This document shows positions 25,713 through 35,778 of a stretch of 64,000 bases of DNA, one piece after another. The translations under genes were made by a program, and so were the position numbers. Under the pieces are notes generated by a model. The model did not search any database. It was not told where the DNA came from and saw only the letters and a list, made by a program, of their open reading frames with translations. Origin of the DNA: Bdellovibrio sp. ArHS (GTDB lineage Bacteria; Bdellovibrionota; Bdellovibrionia; Bdellovibrionales; Bdellovibrionaceae); contig NZ_JTEV01000001.1 of assembly GCF_000786105.1 (NCBI RefSeq), positions 1 through 64,000 of the forward strand, written 5' to 3'. Position 1 is the stretch's first letter. Each line of letters opens with the position of its first letter.

Positions 25713-26269
25713 TGACGAACAAGCTCAGGAGCTTTTTCGTTGGCAAGATCATTTAAACAATCCACAAAGAATTTGCAGATAATGAATAAGTGAACTTGTT
25801 CATTGGCGGCCAAAGTCGGTTCCAACTCTGGAGACATGAAAAGTTCTTCGATGATGTAGTTGAGAATCTCGGGCTGACCTTCAGAATTGGATTTGGCCTG
25901 AAGATCGGCAATCATGTCATCATTCAACTGAAGGTATTTTTCAAACTCGGCTTCATTTTTTTCAAAGCGAGAAACCACTTCCTCTTCAGTCATGGCGCGA
26001 AGGTCTTTGTATTGGTCTTCAAAAGAGCGGTTCAGGATCAAAGCCATCATAAAACCCAAATCCTGGGCGCCTTCACTCATGTCTTCGATAAACTCCATAA
26101 AGAACCCGGCAAGGTCGGGCTGAACGTCAAAAAGATGCTGAGACGCTTTTTCAAGATCACTTTCTTCCGTGATGCCGCAGATATCATCAATTGAGTTTTG
26201 CACTGTTTGAAACGGAATTCTCTCCATCGCCGACCTCATTTTTTGCGCGTTTGTCTTTCCATTAAGCAA
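25709..26269 (-). CDS. conserved-looking acidic protein of unknown function
   Basis: The 186-residue product is predicted to be almost wholly helical and acidic, with no signal peptide, membrane segment or recognised motif. It converges on the HD-GYP gene with a four-base overlap and is divergent from cti. The reading frame is uninterrupted and uses codons like its neighbours, which supports a real gene. No function can be given. Confidence 0.65.
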   Translation of the reverse strand: MLNGKTNAQKMRSAMERIPFQTVQNSIDDICGITEESDLEKASQHLFDVQPDLAGFFMEFIEDMSEGAQDLGFMMALILNRSFEDQYKDLRAMTEEEVVSRFEKNEAEFEKYLQLNDDMIADLQAKSNSEGQPEILNYIIEELFMSPELEPTLAANEQVHLFIICKFFVDCLNDLANEKAPELVRH

Positions 26270-26312
26270 GAAAGAGCTTTATGATTGCAGAATACACGGG
26301 GAGTAAGGCTGT

Positions 26313-28646
26313 ATGCAATTTATTAACAGGCTTGTGCTTTGTTTTATTTCAGTTGTGATGACAAGCGTCTCAAAAGCGGAGGAGCTTCCTCCGGATTTTT
26401 ACACCCGTAAAGTTCAGCCGATTTTTGACAATCGTTGTCTGGCCTGCCATAGCTGTTTTAATGCTCCCTGCCAGCTTAATCTGCAAAGTTTTGAAGGATT
26501 TCAAAGGGGGGCCAATAAGCTGAATGTCTATGACGGAACCCGAACCCAGAGTGTAGAGCCCTCGCGACTTTGGGTGGACGCGCACACGTCTGAAGAATGG
26601 CGCAAGCGGGGTTTTTTCGACCTGAACACGTCTCGCAATGCCACGGACAATTTATTTTTAAGCTTTCTTAAGCTGCGCGCAGAGCATCCCAGCGTTGAAG
26701 TAGAAAAGCAGGTGGCGCAATCGCAAGTTTGCGTCGCGCCTCAGGACGACGTTAAAAAGATGCAAAAACAGGCTCCTTATTTAGGCATGCCCTATGGTTT
26801 GCCGCCGTTAAGTGCGCAGGAAATCGATACGATTCAAACATGGTTGGCAGGTGGTGCCCCCGGGCCTTCTGTTCAGCTTGGAAAGGGACGTACGGAAGTT
26901 CCTGCCGAGATACAAAAGCAAATTGGGCAATGGGAAGCCTTTCTGAATCACAAGGATCTTCGCCATAAACTTGTCAGTCGCTATTTATATGAGCATTTGT
27001 TTTTGGGACACCTGCACTTCCCCGAGCGCAAAGACATGTTCTTCAGACTGGTGCGCTCACGAACACAGTGCCAGAAGGGGATTCAATTGATCGCCACCCG
27101 TCGACCCAATGATGATCCCAAGACTAAAAATTTCTTTTATTGTTTTGAGAAGTTCCCAGGGACCATCGTGATGAAAACACATATTCCTTATGCGTTAAGT
27201 CCGGCAAAACTAGAAAGAATAAAAAAACTGTTCTGGGAAGAGTCTTGGAAAGTTGCAAACTTTCCAAGCTATGATGCGGGCGTGGCCGAAAATCCTTTCG
27301 TCGCCTACAAAGATATTCCGGTGAAAGCGCGCTACCAGTTTTTACTGGACGATGCGCAATATCACGTCAGCACCTTTATCAAGGGCCCGGTCTGTAACGG
27401 CAGTATGGCGGTGAACTCGATACAAGAACAGTTCTATGTTTTCTTTTTGAATCCTCGTTCAGACAATATGGTTCTTTCAAAAGACTACGATACGAAAGTT
27501 GAAGCGCTTTTGATGCTTCCCGGGGTGTTTGGCAGTGACGTCGACATCAAAGAAACCCCGATCTTTTATAAGAAGCTTGTCGATCATCGCGAAAATTATC
27601 GCAAAGCGCGTACTGACGAATTTAAAAAACTTAAACCCGAAGGTTATGCGCTTTCTGATATTTGGAACGGGGATAGCGAAAATCCCAATGCCGTGCTGAC
27701 GGTGCTTCGACATGACGACAATGCAGTGGTTTTAAAAGGGGCCGTCGGCGATCTTTCTAAAACGATGTTTGTTTTGGATTACCCGTTGTTTGAACGCTTG
27801 GTGTACAATCTTGTCGTTAACTTCGACGTTTTTGGCAATGTCAGTCATCAGCTTCTCACGCGGGTTTACATGGATATGATCCGCATGGAAGCCGAGGAAC
27901 TGTTTCTCATGTTTCTCCCACCGGAACAGCGTCTTGAATACCGCCGCGAGTGGTATAAAGGATTTCTGACGCAAGTAAAAATGACTTATGTTTATCCTAC
28001 GGTGGGATCGTCTGAGCCCACCGCCGTGCGTTTTGTTGAGGAAGAAAAGGACACCAAAAAACAAATGGCTCAAAAGATTCTTTTTTTCCATTTCAATGAA
28101 AAAGTGCGGGGTCCCGTGGACATGGTGAATTGGAAGTCATTGCAGCTTCCGGACAGCATGAAGACGAAATGGAGTGTCAAAGGAATTCCGGCGGAACTGC
28201 GCAAGATTGCGTCGGTCCCGGCGGGAAGTAAAACTCCCTTTGCTCGCTTCTTTCCGGATGTGGCTTATTTGAAAATTCTTATGAAGTCCGGCGAAATCAA
28301 AGTGTATTCCTTGATCCATAATAAAGAGCACGAAAGTGTTTCCTGGATTTTGGCAGAGTCTTTGCGAATGGCTCCGGAAGAAGACACCTTAACGATCTAT
28401 GAAGGTTTTGGGGCGCCTTATCCCAATATGATCTTTGACGTGAAAGAAGATGATTTAAAAACTTTCGTGACGGCGGTAAGTAAAGTGAGTTCGGAAAAAG
28501 ACTATCAGAAATTAGTCACGACCTTTGGTATTCGTCGTTCCAATCAATCTTTCTGGGTACACTATGATGAATTGAACAGTCTTTTTAAACGAGTCGATCC
28601 GGTAAACTTCGGTTACCTGGATTTGACCCGTTACGAATTGAAATAG
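26313..28646 (+). CDS. cti: periplasmic fatty acid cis/trans isomerase
   Basis: The 777-residue protein fits Cti, a heme-containing periplasmic enzyme that turns cis-unsaturated acyl chains of membrane phospholipids into trans, stiffening the membrane under solvent or heat stress. A signal peptide occupies about the first 22 residues. The heme-binding motif C42-L-A-C45-H46 lies close after it, which is where the family has it. Length agrees with known Cti proteins. The last 16 bases overlap the convergent phosphatase gene. Confidence 0.85.
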   Translation: MQFINRLVLCFISVVMTSVSKAEELPPDFYTRKVQPIFDNRCLACHSCFNAPCQLNLQSFEGFQRGANKLNVYDGTRTQSVEPSRLWVDAHTSEEWRKRGFFDLNTSRNATDNLFLSFLKLRAEHPSVEVEKQVAQSQVCVAPQDDVKKMQKQAPYLGMPYGLPPLSAQEIDTIQTWLAGGAPGPSVQLGKGRTEVPAEIQKQIGQWEAFLNHKDLRHKLVSRYLYEHLFLGHLHFPERKDMFFRLVRSRTQCQKGIQLIATRRPNDDPKTKNFFYCFEKFPGTIVMKTHIPYALSPAKLERIKKLFWEESWKVANFPSYDAGVAENPFVAYKDIPVKARYQFLLDDAQYHVSTFIKGPVCNGSMAVNSIQEQFYVFFLNPRSDNMVLSKDYDTKVEALLMLPGVFGSDVDIKETPIFYKKLVDHRENYRKARTDEFKKLKPEGYALSDIWNGDSENPNAVLTVLRHDDNAVVLKGAVGDLSKTMFVLDYPLFERLVYNLVVNFDVFGNVSHQLLTRVYMDMIRMEAEELFLMFLPPEQRLEYRREWYKGFLTQVKMTYVYPTVGSSEPTAVRFVEEEKDTKKQMAQKILFFHFNEKVRGPVDMVNWKSLQLPDSMKTKWSVKGIPAELRKIASVPAGSKTPFARFFPDVAYLKILMKSGEIKVYSLIHNKEHESVSWILAESLRMAPEEDTLTIYEGFGAPYPNMIFDVKEDDLKTFVTAVSKVSSEKDYQKLVTTFGIRRSNQSFWVHYDELNSLFKRVDPVNFGYLDLTRYELK

Positions 28647-29224
28647 AATACATTTTTATCAGAATCCCAAGCCACTTTGTAAACCACGCAGTTGGGAATG
28701 GGCAAAAGCTCTTGGAGCTCTGGTCGAAGGCTGTGGAGAAATCGTCGCATCACCAGGCCGTGAGTACAAACACCAGCACTAGAAAAGCTATGCTGACAGC
28801 AGAAATCCGTCAAAGCCTGGGTGAAACGCAGGATCGATTGCCGGGGGCTTTCTGCATTCGGAAAACAGAAATCCAAATGCGCCGGATCTGTGGATGTCCA
28901 TTTTTGCCAAGATTCCATGCCAAATTTTTCGTGCGCTTCCTGCAAAGTGAGTCCTTCTAGGTCGCCAAGATAGACTTCACGCAAACCGACGGAGATATGC
29001 AAGGGTTTGACTAAAACGGAGTTGGCGATGCGGGCGGTTTCCTGTGCCCGGGAAAGATCGCTGGCGGCAAATAAATCCACCGGGTTTTCGTCAAAATAAG
29101 CCTGAAGGCCTCGCGCCTGGCTTTGGCCTTCCGCATTCAGGGGAATGTCAGTATGGCCCTGGATACGACGTAGGGCGTTCCAATCAGTCTGTCCATGACG
29201 AAAAAGATGCAGGGTCTTTAACAT
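28631..29224 (-). CDS. histidine phosphatase (phosphoglycerate mutase-like)
   Basis: The 197-residue protein carries the branch-1 signature LFRHGQTDWNALRRIQGHTDIPLN at residues 7-30, with the phosphorylated His in RHG, then SDLSRAQETA, LREVYLGDLEG and a second catalytic His in CTHGLVMR. Members include CobC (alpha-ribazole phosphatase) and several sugar or nucleotide phosphatases; no cobalamin gene is adjacent, so a specific role is not assigned. Confidence 0.85.
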   Translation of the reverse strand: MLKTLHLFRHGQTDWNALRRIQGHTDIPLNAEGQSQARGLQAYFDENPVDLFAASDLSRAQETARIANSVLVKPLHISVGLREVYLGDLEGLTLQEAHEKFGMESWQKWTSTDPAHLDFCFPNAESPRQSILRFTQALTDFCCQHSFSSAGVCTHGLVMRRFLHSLRPELQELLPIPNCVVYKVAWDSDKNVFYFNS

Positions 29225-29277
29225 AAGGTTCTATTGAATCACTTGCTTCTCGATCCATAAAGCGAAAAGATGAGAAT

Positions 29278-30003
29278 ATGAGCAGCATTTTATCTTCTTT
29301 GCGCAAATCTCTTCAAGCTTTGGCTCGTCCGCGGATGGCCCTTTTAATATTCTTGCCTCCGGTTCTTTCCTTCGTCGTTCTTTTTGCCTTTTTCGCGAAC
29401 TTTTGGCCTTCCTGGGTCGCTGGAATCAGTTCCTTTTTTTCTTCTTTGACCTTAGTGCAATGGATGATGGGAGTGACGGGGATTGCTGACTTCGCCTATT
29501 GGTGCTCGGTTGTATTTTTGATCCTGCTTTTTATTCCGGCGGTGTTTTTGTCAGCCATTCTGATCACCTCTCTTTTGCTCATGCCCATCATTCTTAAATG
29601 GGTGGGTGAGGCGGATTTTAAGGGGCTAGAAAAGAAAAGGGGAGGCTCTTTTTTAGGAAGCTTATGGAATACGGTTTCGACGACGGTGCTTTTTGTGGTG
29701 TGTTTTGTCGTCACCTTGCCTTTGTGGTTTTTACCGGGAATGCAAGTGGTGCTTCCGCTTCTTTTGACCTCGTGGCTGAATAAAAGAATCTTTCTCTACG
29801 ATGTCCTTCAGGATTACGCGAGCGTGGAAGAGCGTCGGACTCTTGCCCACCAAGAGGCAAAGTCTCTTTATGGATTGGGCCTGATTTTAGGCCTTCTATC
29901 GTATGTCCCCCTCGCATTTTTCTTTGTGCCGGTTTTATTGGCTCTTTCTTATACGTACTACTGTTTAAATGCTTTACAGTCCCTGCGAAAAGCCGAATCC
30001 TAG
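29278..30003 (+). CDS. EI24-domain inner-membrane protein (CysZ-like)
   Basis: The 241-residue protein has about four to five hydrophobic segments, beginning at residue about 20 (ARPRMALLIFLPPVLSFVVL) and ending with SYVPLAFFFVPVLLALSYTYY. This matches the EI24/CysZ family, whose best-known member is a sulphate uptake protein. No cysteine biosynthesis genes lie nearby, so sulphate transport is only a possibility. Confidence 0.75.
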   Translation: MSSILSSLRKSLQALARPRMALLIFLPPVLSFVVLFAFFANFWPSWVAGISSFFSSLTLVQWMMGVTGIADFAYWCSVVFLILLFIPAVFLSAILITSLLLMPIILKWVGEADFKGLEKKRGGSFLGSLWNTVSTTVLFVVCFVVTLPLWFLPGMQVVLPLLLTSWLNKRIFLYDVLQDYASVEERRTLAHQEAKSLYGLGLILGLLSYVPLAFFFVPVLLALSYTYYCLNALQSLRKAES

Positions 30004-30039
30004 TGGATTTCGCAAGGCAAGTGGTGTATCTATTCGCCT

Positions 30040-30489
30040 ATGTCTAAATGTGGCAGTGAACGCAAAAATATCGATATTGAATCCTTGAACGAAAGGGTTC
30101 GTAAGGCGGGGATGAAGCTCACCCAGCAGCGGACACAAATGCTAAAAATTCTTTTAGAACAACCGGATCCTGTTTCCGCAGACGAAATCTTCAAAAAAAT
30201 CGATGATAAATCCGGTGGAATGGATCTGGTCACCATCTATCGTATTCTTAAAAAATTCGAGGAAGCCGCGATCGTCTCTCGCTTGGAATTCGGTGACGGG
30301 GTGGCCCGTTTTGAATTGGCGTTAGAATCGGGACATCACCATCACCACGTGATTTGTCGTCAATGCCAACGGGTGGAGCCTATTCATATTTGCGACCTGG
30401 ATCAGCATATTAAGATGGTCGAAACCATGGGCTACAAACAGGTTTCGCATCGTCTGGATTTCTTCGGCGTTTGTTCACGCTGTCAGTAA
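30040..30489 (+). CDS. Fur-family metal-dependent regulator
   Basis: The 149-residue protein has the Fur winged helix (KLTQQRTQMLKILLEQPDPVSADEIF, VTIYRILKKFEEAAIVSRLEF) and the metal-binding C-terminal half with a run of five His (99-103), CRQC (106-109) and CSRC (145-148), the two Cys pairs that hold structural zinc. Whether it responds to iron, zinc or peroxide cannot be told; the truncated middle and short length resemble Zur or PerR more than E. coli Fur. It stands alone between a membrane protein gene and a convergent histidine kinase gene. Confidence 0.88.
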   Translation: MSKCGSERKNIDIESLNERVRKAGMKLTQQRTQMLKILLEQPDPVSADEIFKKIDDKSGGMDLVTIYRILKKFEEAAIVSRLEFGDGVARFELALESGHHHHHVICRQCQRVEPIHICDLDQHIKMVETMGYKQVSHRLDFFGVCSRCQ

Positions 30490-30490
30490 T

Positions 30491-31999
30491 TTACTCCTGA
30501 GTTCTTGGTAAGCTCACCACAAAAGTCGTGTTCTTGGCATGGCGATTGAGGGTTAAAGATCCTTTGTGTTTTTTGATAATTCCCGCGGCAATAGAAAGTC
30601 CCAGTCCTGTTCCTTTGCCGGCTTCTTTGGTGGTAAAAAAAGCGCGCATGACTTGATCCGCGATTTCTTCAGGAATTCCCTGGCCCGAGTCGATAACATG
30701 GAATTCGACAGTGTCGTCCGTTTCTTTGACCTCGATGCGAATCCATTTTTCATCAAGCAGAGCCACGGCATCAAACGAGTTGTTCAAAAGATTTAATAGA
30801 ACTTGTTCGATTTGCACAAGACGGCATTCGACTTCCAGCTCGGGATCAATCTCTGGAACCTCAACCTCGACTCCGTGATTGTAAAATCTTGTGCGACAAA
30901 ATTCCAAAGTCTCATCGACGATTTTTTTAACAGGAACGATTTCAAACGGGTCGTCCGATCCTTCACGGGCAAAAGAGCGAAGGGATTTGATGATACGGGC
31001 AATTTTGTCGGCGGTGCGACTGATGCTTTCCGCGGCGGTTTTGATTTTTTCCGCATCTAGCTTTTCGTGTTCTACCATTTGTGTGAGTTGAAAAGCTCGG
31101 GCTTGGATCACGGTGAGAGGATTGTTAATCTCGTGAGCGATGCCTCCGGACATTTCTCCCAGGGCGGCCATTTTCGTAGAAGAAATTAATTTTGCTTTGG
31201 CATCCGCGATTTGTTGTTCGGTCAGAACTTCTTCCGTCGAATCCCATGCGACGCCGTACATTCGCGAAGACTCATCCGCCATGAATTTTCCATAGCAGCG
31301 GATGTGATGAACTTCCTGATTGTCCCAGGTCACCCGGTAAGAGACATAGAAGTCCTGACGCTTTTCTGCCGCCTCGCGGGCGCGAAGGTTGACGATTTCC
31401 ATGTCAACCCGATGGGCTCTTTTCCAAACTTCTTCCATCGGTGATAGGGGCGAGTTTTCCGGGACGCCGTGAATGCGATACATCTGTGGGTCCCAGAGAA
31501 GAAGATTCTTTTCCAGGTCCCATTCCCATGTGCCCATGTGTGCGGCGGATAAAGAAAGATTCAATTTCTGAATGGTTTTCTTCAGGGCTTCTTCGTAGGC
31601 CTTTTGTGCGTCCACTTCGGTCGCGACCCCTAGAAGGCTCGCAACCTCGCCTTTATCATTTCTTGAAAAGACCGTGATACGATCACTCAACCAATGATAG
31701 TTTCCGGTGTGATCGCGAAATCTGTACTCGACAGTCAGAACCTCGCCATCTTTTAGGTCTCGCGATTTTTTAATACTTTGGCGAAGCGAGTCGATGTCCT
31801 CGGGGTGCATGGTTCGCTGATAATACTCTGGCCCCATCTTGCGGATCTCGTCCAGTGTGTAGCCATAGCGGGTGACGCCGCGTTCGTTCAGCCAGACAAG
31901 GTTTTCTTCATTGACGTCGAAGATATAAACGCTGTCAGACATCGTCTTATGGATTTGTTCAAGAAGGCTGGCTTGTTCTTTAGGCGACTTTGTGTCCAT
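30491..31999 (-). CDS. cytoplasmic two-PAS sensor histidine kinase
   Basis: The 502-residue kinase has two PAS domains (about residues 10-130 and 145-260; the second is PAS-3 like, with GTWEWDLEKNLLLWD). A HisKA dimerisation domain carries the phospho-acceptor His289 in GGIAHEINNP. An HATPase domain follows with N box NLLNNSFDA (403-411), G1 DSGQGIP (437-443) and G2 GKGTGLGLSI (461-470). No membrane segment is seen, so it senses cytoplasmic signals. No response regulator is adjacent, making it an orphan kinase. Confidence 0.9.
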   Translation of the reverse strand: MDTKSPKEQASLLEQIHKTMSDSVYIFDVNEENLVWLNERGVTRYGYTLDEIRKMGPEYYQRTMHPEDIDSLRQSIKKSRDLKDGEVLTVEYRFRDHTGNYHWLSDRITVFSRNDKGEVASLLGVATEVDAQKAYEEALKKTIQKLNLSLSAAHMGTWEWDLEKNLLLWDPQMYRIHGVPENSPLSPMEEVWKRAHRVDMEIVNLRAREAAEKRQDFYVSYRVTWDNQEVHHIRCYGKFMADESSRMYGVAWDSTEEVLTEQQIADAKAKLISSTKMAALGEMSGGIAHEINNPLTVIQARAFQLTQMVEHEKLDAEKIKTAAESISRTADKIARIIKSLRSFAREGSDDPFEIVPVKKIVDETLEFCRTRFYNHGVEVEVPEIDPELEVECRLVQIEQVLLNLLNNSFDAVALLDEKWIRIEVKETDDTVEFHVIDSGQGIPEEIADQVMRAFFTTKEAGKGTGLGLSIAAGIIKKHKGSLTLNRHAKNTTFVVSLPRTQE

Positions 32000-32113
32000 G
32001 CGAATTTGAGTTTACTTGAGCTTTTGCTAACGCGAAATGGCTAAATCTAAATAAAACCTTAACAATACAGAGCAGCAATCTAGTGCTAGACCATTAGCCA
32101 TACAGGAGTGTGT

Positions 32114-33112
32114 ATGCTTAAGAATGCAATTCTATCATTGTGTGTAGTTGTCGGCGCGTCTGCAGCTCATGCGCAAGTTCCAGTTATTAAAATCGATGGA
32201 TCGAGCACTGTGTTCCCTATCACAGAGGCGATGGCTGAAGAATTCCAAACGGCACAAAAAGGCAAAGTGCGCGTGACGGTGGGCATCTCTGGGACGGGTG
32301 GTGGTTTTAAAAAGTTCTGCCGTGGCGAAATCGATATTCAAGACGCCTCTCGTCCGATTCAAGCCAGTGAACTTGAGGCTTGTCGCAAAGCAGGCGTTAA
32401 GTTTATGGAGCTGGCAGTTGCTTATGACGCAACTGCTGTGGTTGTAAATCCCAAGAACACCTGGTTGAAATCCATCTCCGTCGCTGATCTGAAAAAAATG
32501 TGGGAGCCCGCAGCTCAGGGTAAAGTCATGAAGTGGAGTGATATCAATCCTGCTTGGCCTAAAGAAAATCTTAAGCTTTATGGCGCAGGTTCTGACTCGG
32601 GAACTTTTGATTACTTTACAGAGGCTATCGTCGGTAAGTCTAAATCTTCTCGCGGTGATTACACGGCCAGCGAAGACGACAACACCTTGGTCACGGGCGT
32701 TTCCAATGACCTTTACGCTTTAGGCTATGTGCCACTGGCTTACTATGAAGAAAATAAAGCGAAGTTGAAAGTTGTGGGCATTGTTGGCGGCGACAAAGCT
32801 CCTAAAAAAGAAGCAGTGACTCCTTCACGTCAAACTGTGGAGGCGGGCACGTACTTCCCACTTTCTCGTCCAATCTTCATTTACGTAAACGAAGCTTCGA
32901 TGAAAAAAGCAGAAGTGAAAGACTTTGTGAACTTCTACCTTAGCAATTCGGCGCAGATTGTTCCTGAAGTGAAGTACGTACCACTTCCAGCAAAAGCCTA
33001 CGAATTGGGCAAAGAACATGTGAAAAAGAATAAGCTGGGCACTGTTTTCGGCGGTCACTCGGAAGTCGGTTTAAAAATTGAAGAGTTGCTGAAACGCGAA
33101 GGTTCGTTGTAG
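32114..33112 (+). CDS. pstS: phosphate ABC transporter, periplasmic phosphate-binding protein
   Basis: The product is 332 residues from ATG 32114, chosen because AGGAG is five bases upstream; an in-frame GTG two codons earlier is inside that site. A signal peptide ends near AHAQ. The mature protein opens with [19 protein letters not shown], the phosphate-binding SSTVFP motif, and contains [25 protein letters not shown] and [11 protein letters not shown], both typical of PstS. It is the first gene of pstSCAB. No clear Pho box was seen upstream. Confidence 0.93.
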   Translation: MLKNAILSLCVVVGASAAHAQVPVIKIDGSSTVFPITEAMAEEFQTAQKGKVRVTVGISGTGGGFKKFCRGEIDIQDASRPIQASELEACRKAGVKFMELAVAYDATAVVVNPKNTWLKSISVADLKKMWEPAAQGKVMKWSDINPAWPKENLKLYGAGSDSGTFDYFTEAIVGKSKSSRGDYTASEDDNTLVTGVSNDLYALGYVPLAYYEENKAKLKVVGIVGGDKAPKKEAVTPSRQTVEAGTYFPLSRPIFIYVNEASMKKAEVKDFVNFYLSNSAQIVPEVKYVPLPAKAYELGKEHVKKNKLGTVFGGHSEVGLKIEELLKREGSL

Positions 33113-33121
33113 TTTACGTCT

Positions 33122-34060
33122 GTGAATAAAAATCAACTCAAAAAACTTAATGAGTTTACATCCGCTGACCACCCGGTTCGGCGGATGCGTCGTTTAAGAG
33201 AGCGCGCGATTGAAACAGTTTTGTTTCTTGCCGCCGCGTCCTCTGTTTTAGTCACTATTGGAATCGTTGGTATTCTGGTGACTGAAAGTCTGCCTTTTTT
33301 TAAAACCGTGTCTTTAGTCGACTTTCTAACAGACACGCAGTGGACGCCGCTTTTTGAAAATCCTCGCTATGGCATTTTGCCGTTGTTGTGCGGAACCTTT
33401 TTATCGACGATCATCGCGTTGTTGGTAGCCATTCCAATGGGAACGGTCGCGGCGGCTTTTTTAAGCGAATACGTCCGTCCGTCTTATCGCGAAATTTTGA
33501 AACCCATTCTTGAACTTCTGGCGGCAGTTCCCACGGTCGTTTATGGTTATTTCGCGCTCTTGTTTGTGACGCCGCTTTTGCAAAAAGTAATTCCGTCTTT
33601 AGGCGGTTTCAATGTGCTTAGTGCGGGCCTGGTGATCGGGGTGATGATTGTTCCTTACGTAAGCTCTTTAAGTGAAGACGCCATGCGATCCGTGCCAGGA
33701 CACCTGCGTGAGGCTTCTTTTGCGGTCGGGGCCTCGCGGATGCAGACAGCGTTTCGGGTTGTGATCCCGGCCGCTTTTTCAGGAATCACCTCCGCTTATA
33801 TTTTGGGAATTTCGCGCGCTTTGGGTGAAACCATGGTCGTGGCGATTGCGGCGGGAATGCAACCCAATCTGACTTTAAATCCTACCGAACCCGCGGCGAC
33901 AATCACGGCCTTTATTGTGCAAGTCAGTCTTGGGGATCTTCCGCATGGTTCTATCGGTTATCAGTCTATATATGTTGCGGGTTTAAGTCTTTTGGTTTTG
34001 ACCTTGTGCTTTAATATCGTTGGACTTTATCTGCGCAAGAAGTTTCAGGAGAAAGAGTAA
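33122..34060 (+). CDS. pstC: phosphate ABC transporter permease
   Basis: The 312-residue permease starts at GTG (33122). It has six predicted transmembrane segments and the cytoplasmic loop REASFAVGASRMQTAFRVVIPAAFSGI that couples to the ATPase, plus SRALGETMVVAIAAG, a PstC signature. Its stop overlaps the pstA start (TAATG). Confidence 0.92.
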   Translation: MNKNQLKKLNEFTSADHPVRRMRRLRERAIETVLFLAAASSVLVTIGIVGILVTESLPFFKTVSLVDFLTDTQWTPLFENPRYGILPLLCGTFLSTIIALLVAIPMGTVAAAFLSEYVRPSYREILKPILELLAAVPTVVYGYFALLFVTPLLQKVIPSLGGFNVLSAGLVIGVMIVPYVSSLSEDAMRSVPGHLREASFAVGASRMQTAFRVVIPAAFSGITSAYILGISRALGETMVVAIAAGMQPNLTLNPTEPAATITAFIVQVSLGDLPHGSIGYQSIYVAGLSLLVLTLCFNIVGLYLRKKFQEKE

Positions 34061-34977
34061 TGGAACTGCAACAAGATATCCTGGCGAATATCAAACGCCG
34101 TCAGATGTGGGATTTTGTTTTTGCTTTCTGCGGCTTAATGTCTTTGCTGTTCGCCTTGATCACTCTTTTGACTTTGATCGTGGATTTATCCGTGACGGGT
34201 GTGGCGCGAATTAATTACGAGTTCTTTACAAGCTTTCCGTCACGGTTCGCGGACCGCGCAGGAATTTTGTCGGCCTGGGTGGGCTCTTTTTGTATTATGC
34301 TGACCACCGCGTTTTGCGCGATTCCTTTGGGGGTTGCGGCCGGGGTTTATCTGGAAGAGTATTCGAAGAAAAACTGGGTTTCGCAAATCATCGAATTGAA
34401 TATCATCAATTTAGCGGGCATTCCTTCGATCACTTACGGTCTGATGGCGCTGGGACTTTTTGTTTACAAATTAAAATTGGGTCAGAGCATTTTGACGGCG
34501 GGATTGACGCTGGGATTATTGGTTTTGCCAATTATTATCGTCACCACACGTGAGGCGATTCGCGCGATTCCTAATACGATACGTGAAGCCAGTTATGCGA
34601 TGGGAGCTTCGAAGTGGCAGACCATTCGTTATCACATTCTGCCCTATTCCTCGGGGGGAATTTTAACTGGGGTTATTATCTCGTTGTCGCGGGCTATTGG
34701 TGAAACCGCGCCGTTGATTACTATCGGCGCTTTGACCTTTATCGCCTTTTTACCGACGCCTCCTATTGAGGGGCACTTTCCTTTTGTGAACTTTAAGTGG
34801 CTGATGGATCCTTTTACAGTGATGCCCATTCAGATGTTCAACTGGCTGTCCCGCCCTCAGCCTGAATTCCACGTGAACGCGGCGGCAACAGGGGTCGTGC
34901 TTTTATTGATGACCCTTATTATGAACGGCGGAGCGATTTACTTACGCTCTCGTTTCCGTAAAAAGATGAAATGGTAA
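34060..34977 (+). CDS. pstA: phosphate ABC transporter permease
   Basis: The 305-residue second permease has six predicted membrane segments, the coupling loop [23 protein letters not shown] and [15 protein letters not shown], all characteristic of PstA. It overlaps pstC at TAATG and is followed with another overlap by pstB. It forms the membrane channel with PstC. Confidence 0.92.
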   Translation: MELQQDILANIKRRQMWDFVFAFCGLMSLLFALITLLTLIVDLSVTGVARINYEFFTSFPSRFADRAGILSAWVGSFCIMLTTAFCAIPLGVAAGVYLEEYSKKNWVSQIIELNIINLAGIPSITYGLMALGLFVYKLKLGQSILTAGLTLGLLVLPIIIVTTREAIRAIPNTIREASYAMGASKWQTIRYHILPYSSGGILTGVIISLSRAIGETAPLITIGALTFIAFLPTPPIEGHFPFVNFKWLMDPFTVMPIQMFNWLSRPQPEFHVNAAATGVVLLLMTLIMNGGAIYLRSRFRKKMKW

Positions 34978-35750
34978 TGTCTATGGAACTACAGCTTCGT
35001 GCGGAAGTTAAAAATTTGCTTTTTTCCTACGGTGATAAAAAAGTCCTCAACGGTGTGACTTTGCCTATTTATGAAAATCGGGTCACAGCTTTGATCGGTC
35101 CTTCCGGTTGCGGTAAGACGACCTTGCTGCGTTGTTTTAACCGCATGCACGATCTTTATGCGAATGCGAACTATCAGGGTGAAATTCTGCTTTATCCGGA
35201 TAAAAGAAATATCCTGGGTAAAGAAATCGACCCCATGGAAGTGCGCATGCGTATTGGTATGGTTTTTCAAAAACCCAATCCATTTCCCAAAAGCATTTAC
35301 GATAACGTGGCGTACGGTCTGAACGTGCGCGGAGTGAAAAAGAAAAGCTTTATCGAAGAGCGCGTCGAGCGTTCTTTGCAACAAGCCGGTCTTTGGAACG
35401 AGGTGAAAGATCGTTTGTCGTCTTCGGCGACGGCTTTGTCGGGTGGTCAACAGCAGCGTCTGTGTATTGCCAGGGCTTTAGCAACCGAGCCCGAGATTTT
35501 GCTACTGGATGAACCGACCTCCGCTTTAGATCCTATTTCCACTCGTCATATCGAAGAACTGATCGGCGAGCTTCGCCGGGACGTGACGATCGCCATCGTC
35601 ACTCACAGTCTGCATCAGGCGGCGCGCGTTTCTGACTACACAGCGTTTATGTATTTAGGTGATTTGATCGAGTTTGGCGCCAGCGATCAGATTTTCACGA
35701 ATCCGAAAGATCAGCGCACGGAAAATTACATCACCGGTCGCTTCGGCTAG
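34977..35750 (+). CDS. pstB: phosphate ABC transporter ATP-binding protein
   Basis: The ATPase is about 257 residues. Walker A (GPSGCGKTT), signature (LSGGQQQRL), Walker B ([11 protein letters not shown]) and the switch His in VTHSL are all intact. Three in-frame ATGs are close together (34971, 34977, 34983); 34977 overlaps the pstA stop as TAATG and was preferred. No phoU follows, so the transporter's negative regulator is encoded elsewhere or absent. Confidence 0.93.
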   Translation: MSMELQLRAEVKNLLFSYGDKKVLNGVTLPIYENRVTALIGPSGCGKTTLLRCFNRMHDLYANANYQGEILLYPDKRNILGKEIDPMEVRMRIGMVFQKPNPFPKSIYDNVAYGLNVRGVKKKSFIEERVERSLQQAGLWNEVKDRLSSSATALSGGQQQRLCIARALATEPEILLLDEPTSALDPISTRHIEELIGELRRDVTIAIVTHSLHQAARVSDYTAFMYLGDLIEFGASDQIFTNPKDQRTENYITGRFG

Positions 35751-35778
35751 TAAAACGACCGGAACGGTAAACGTCTAT

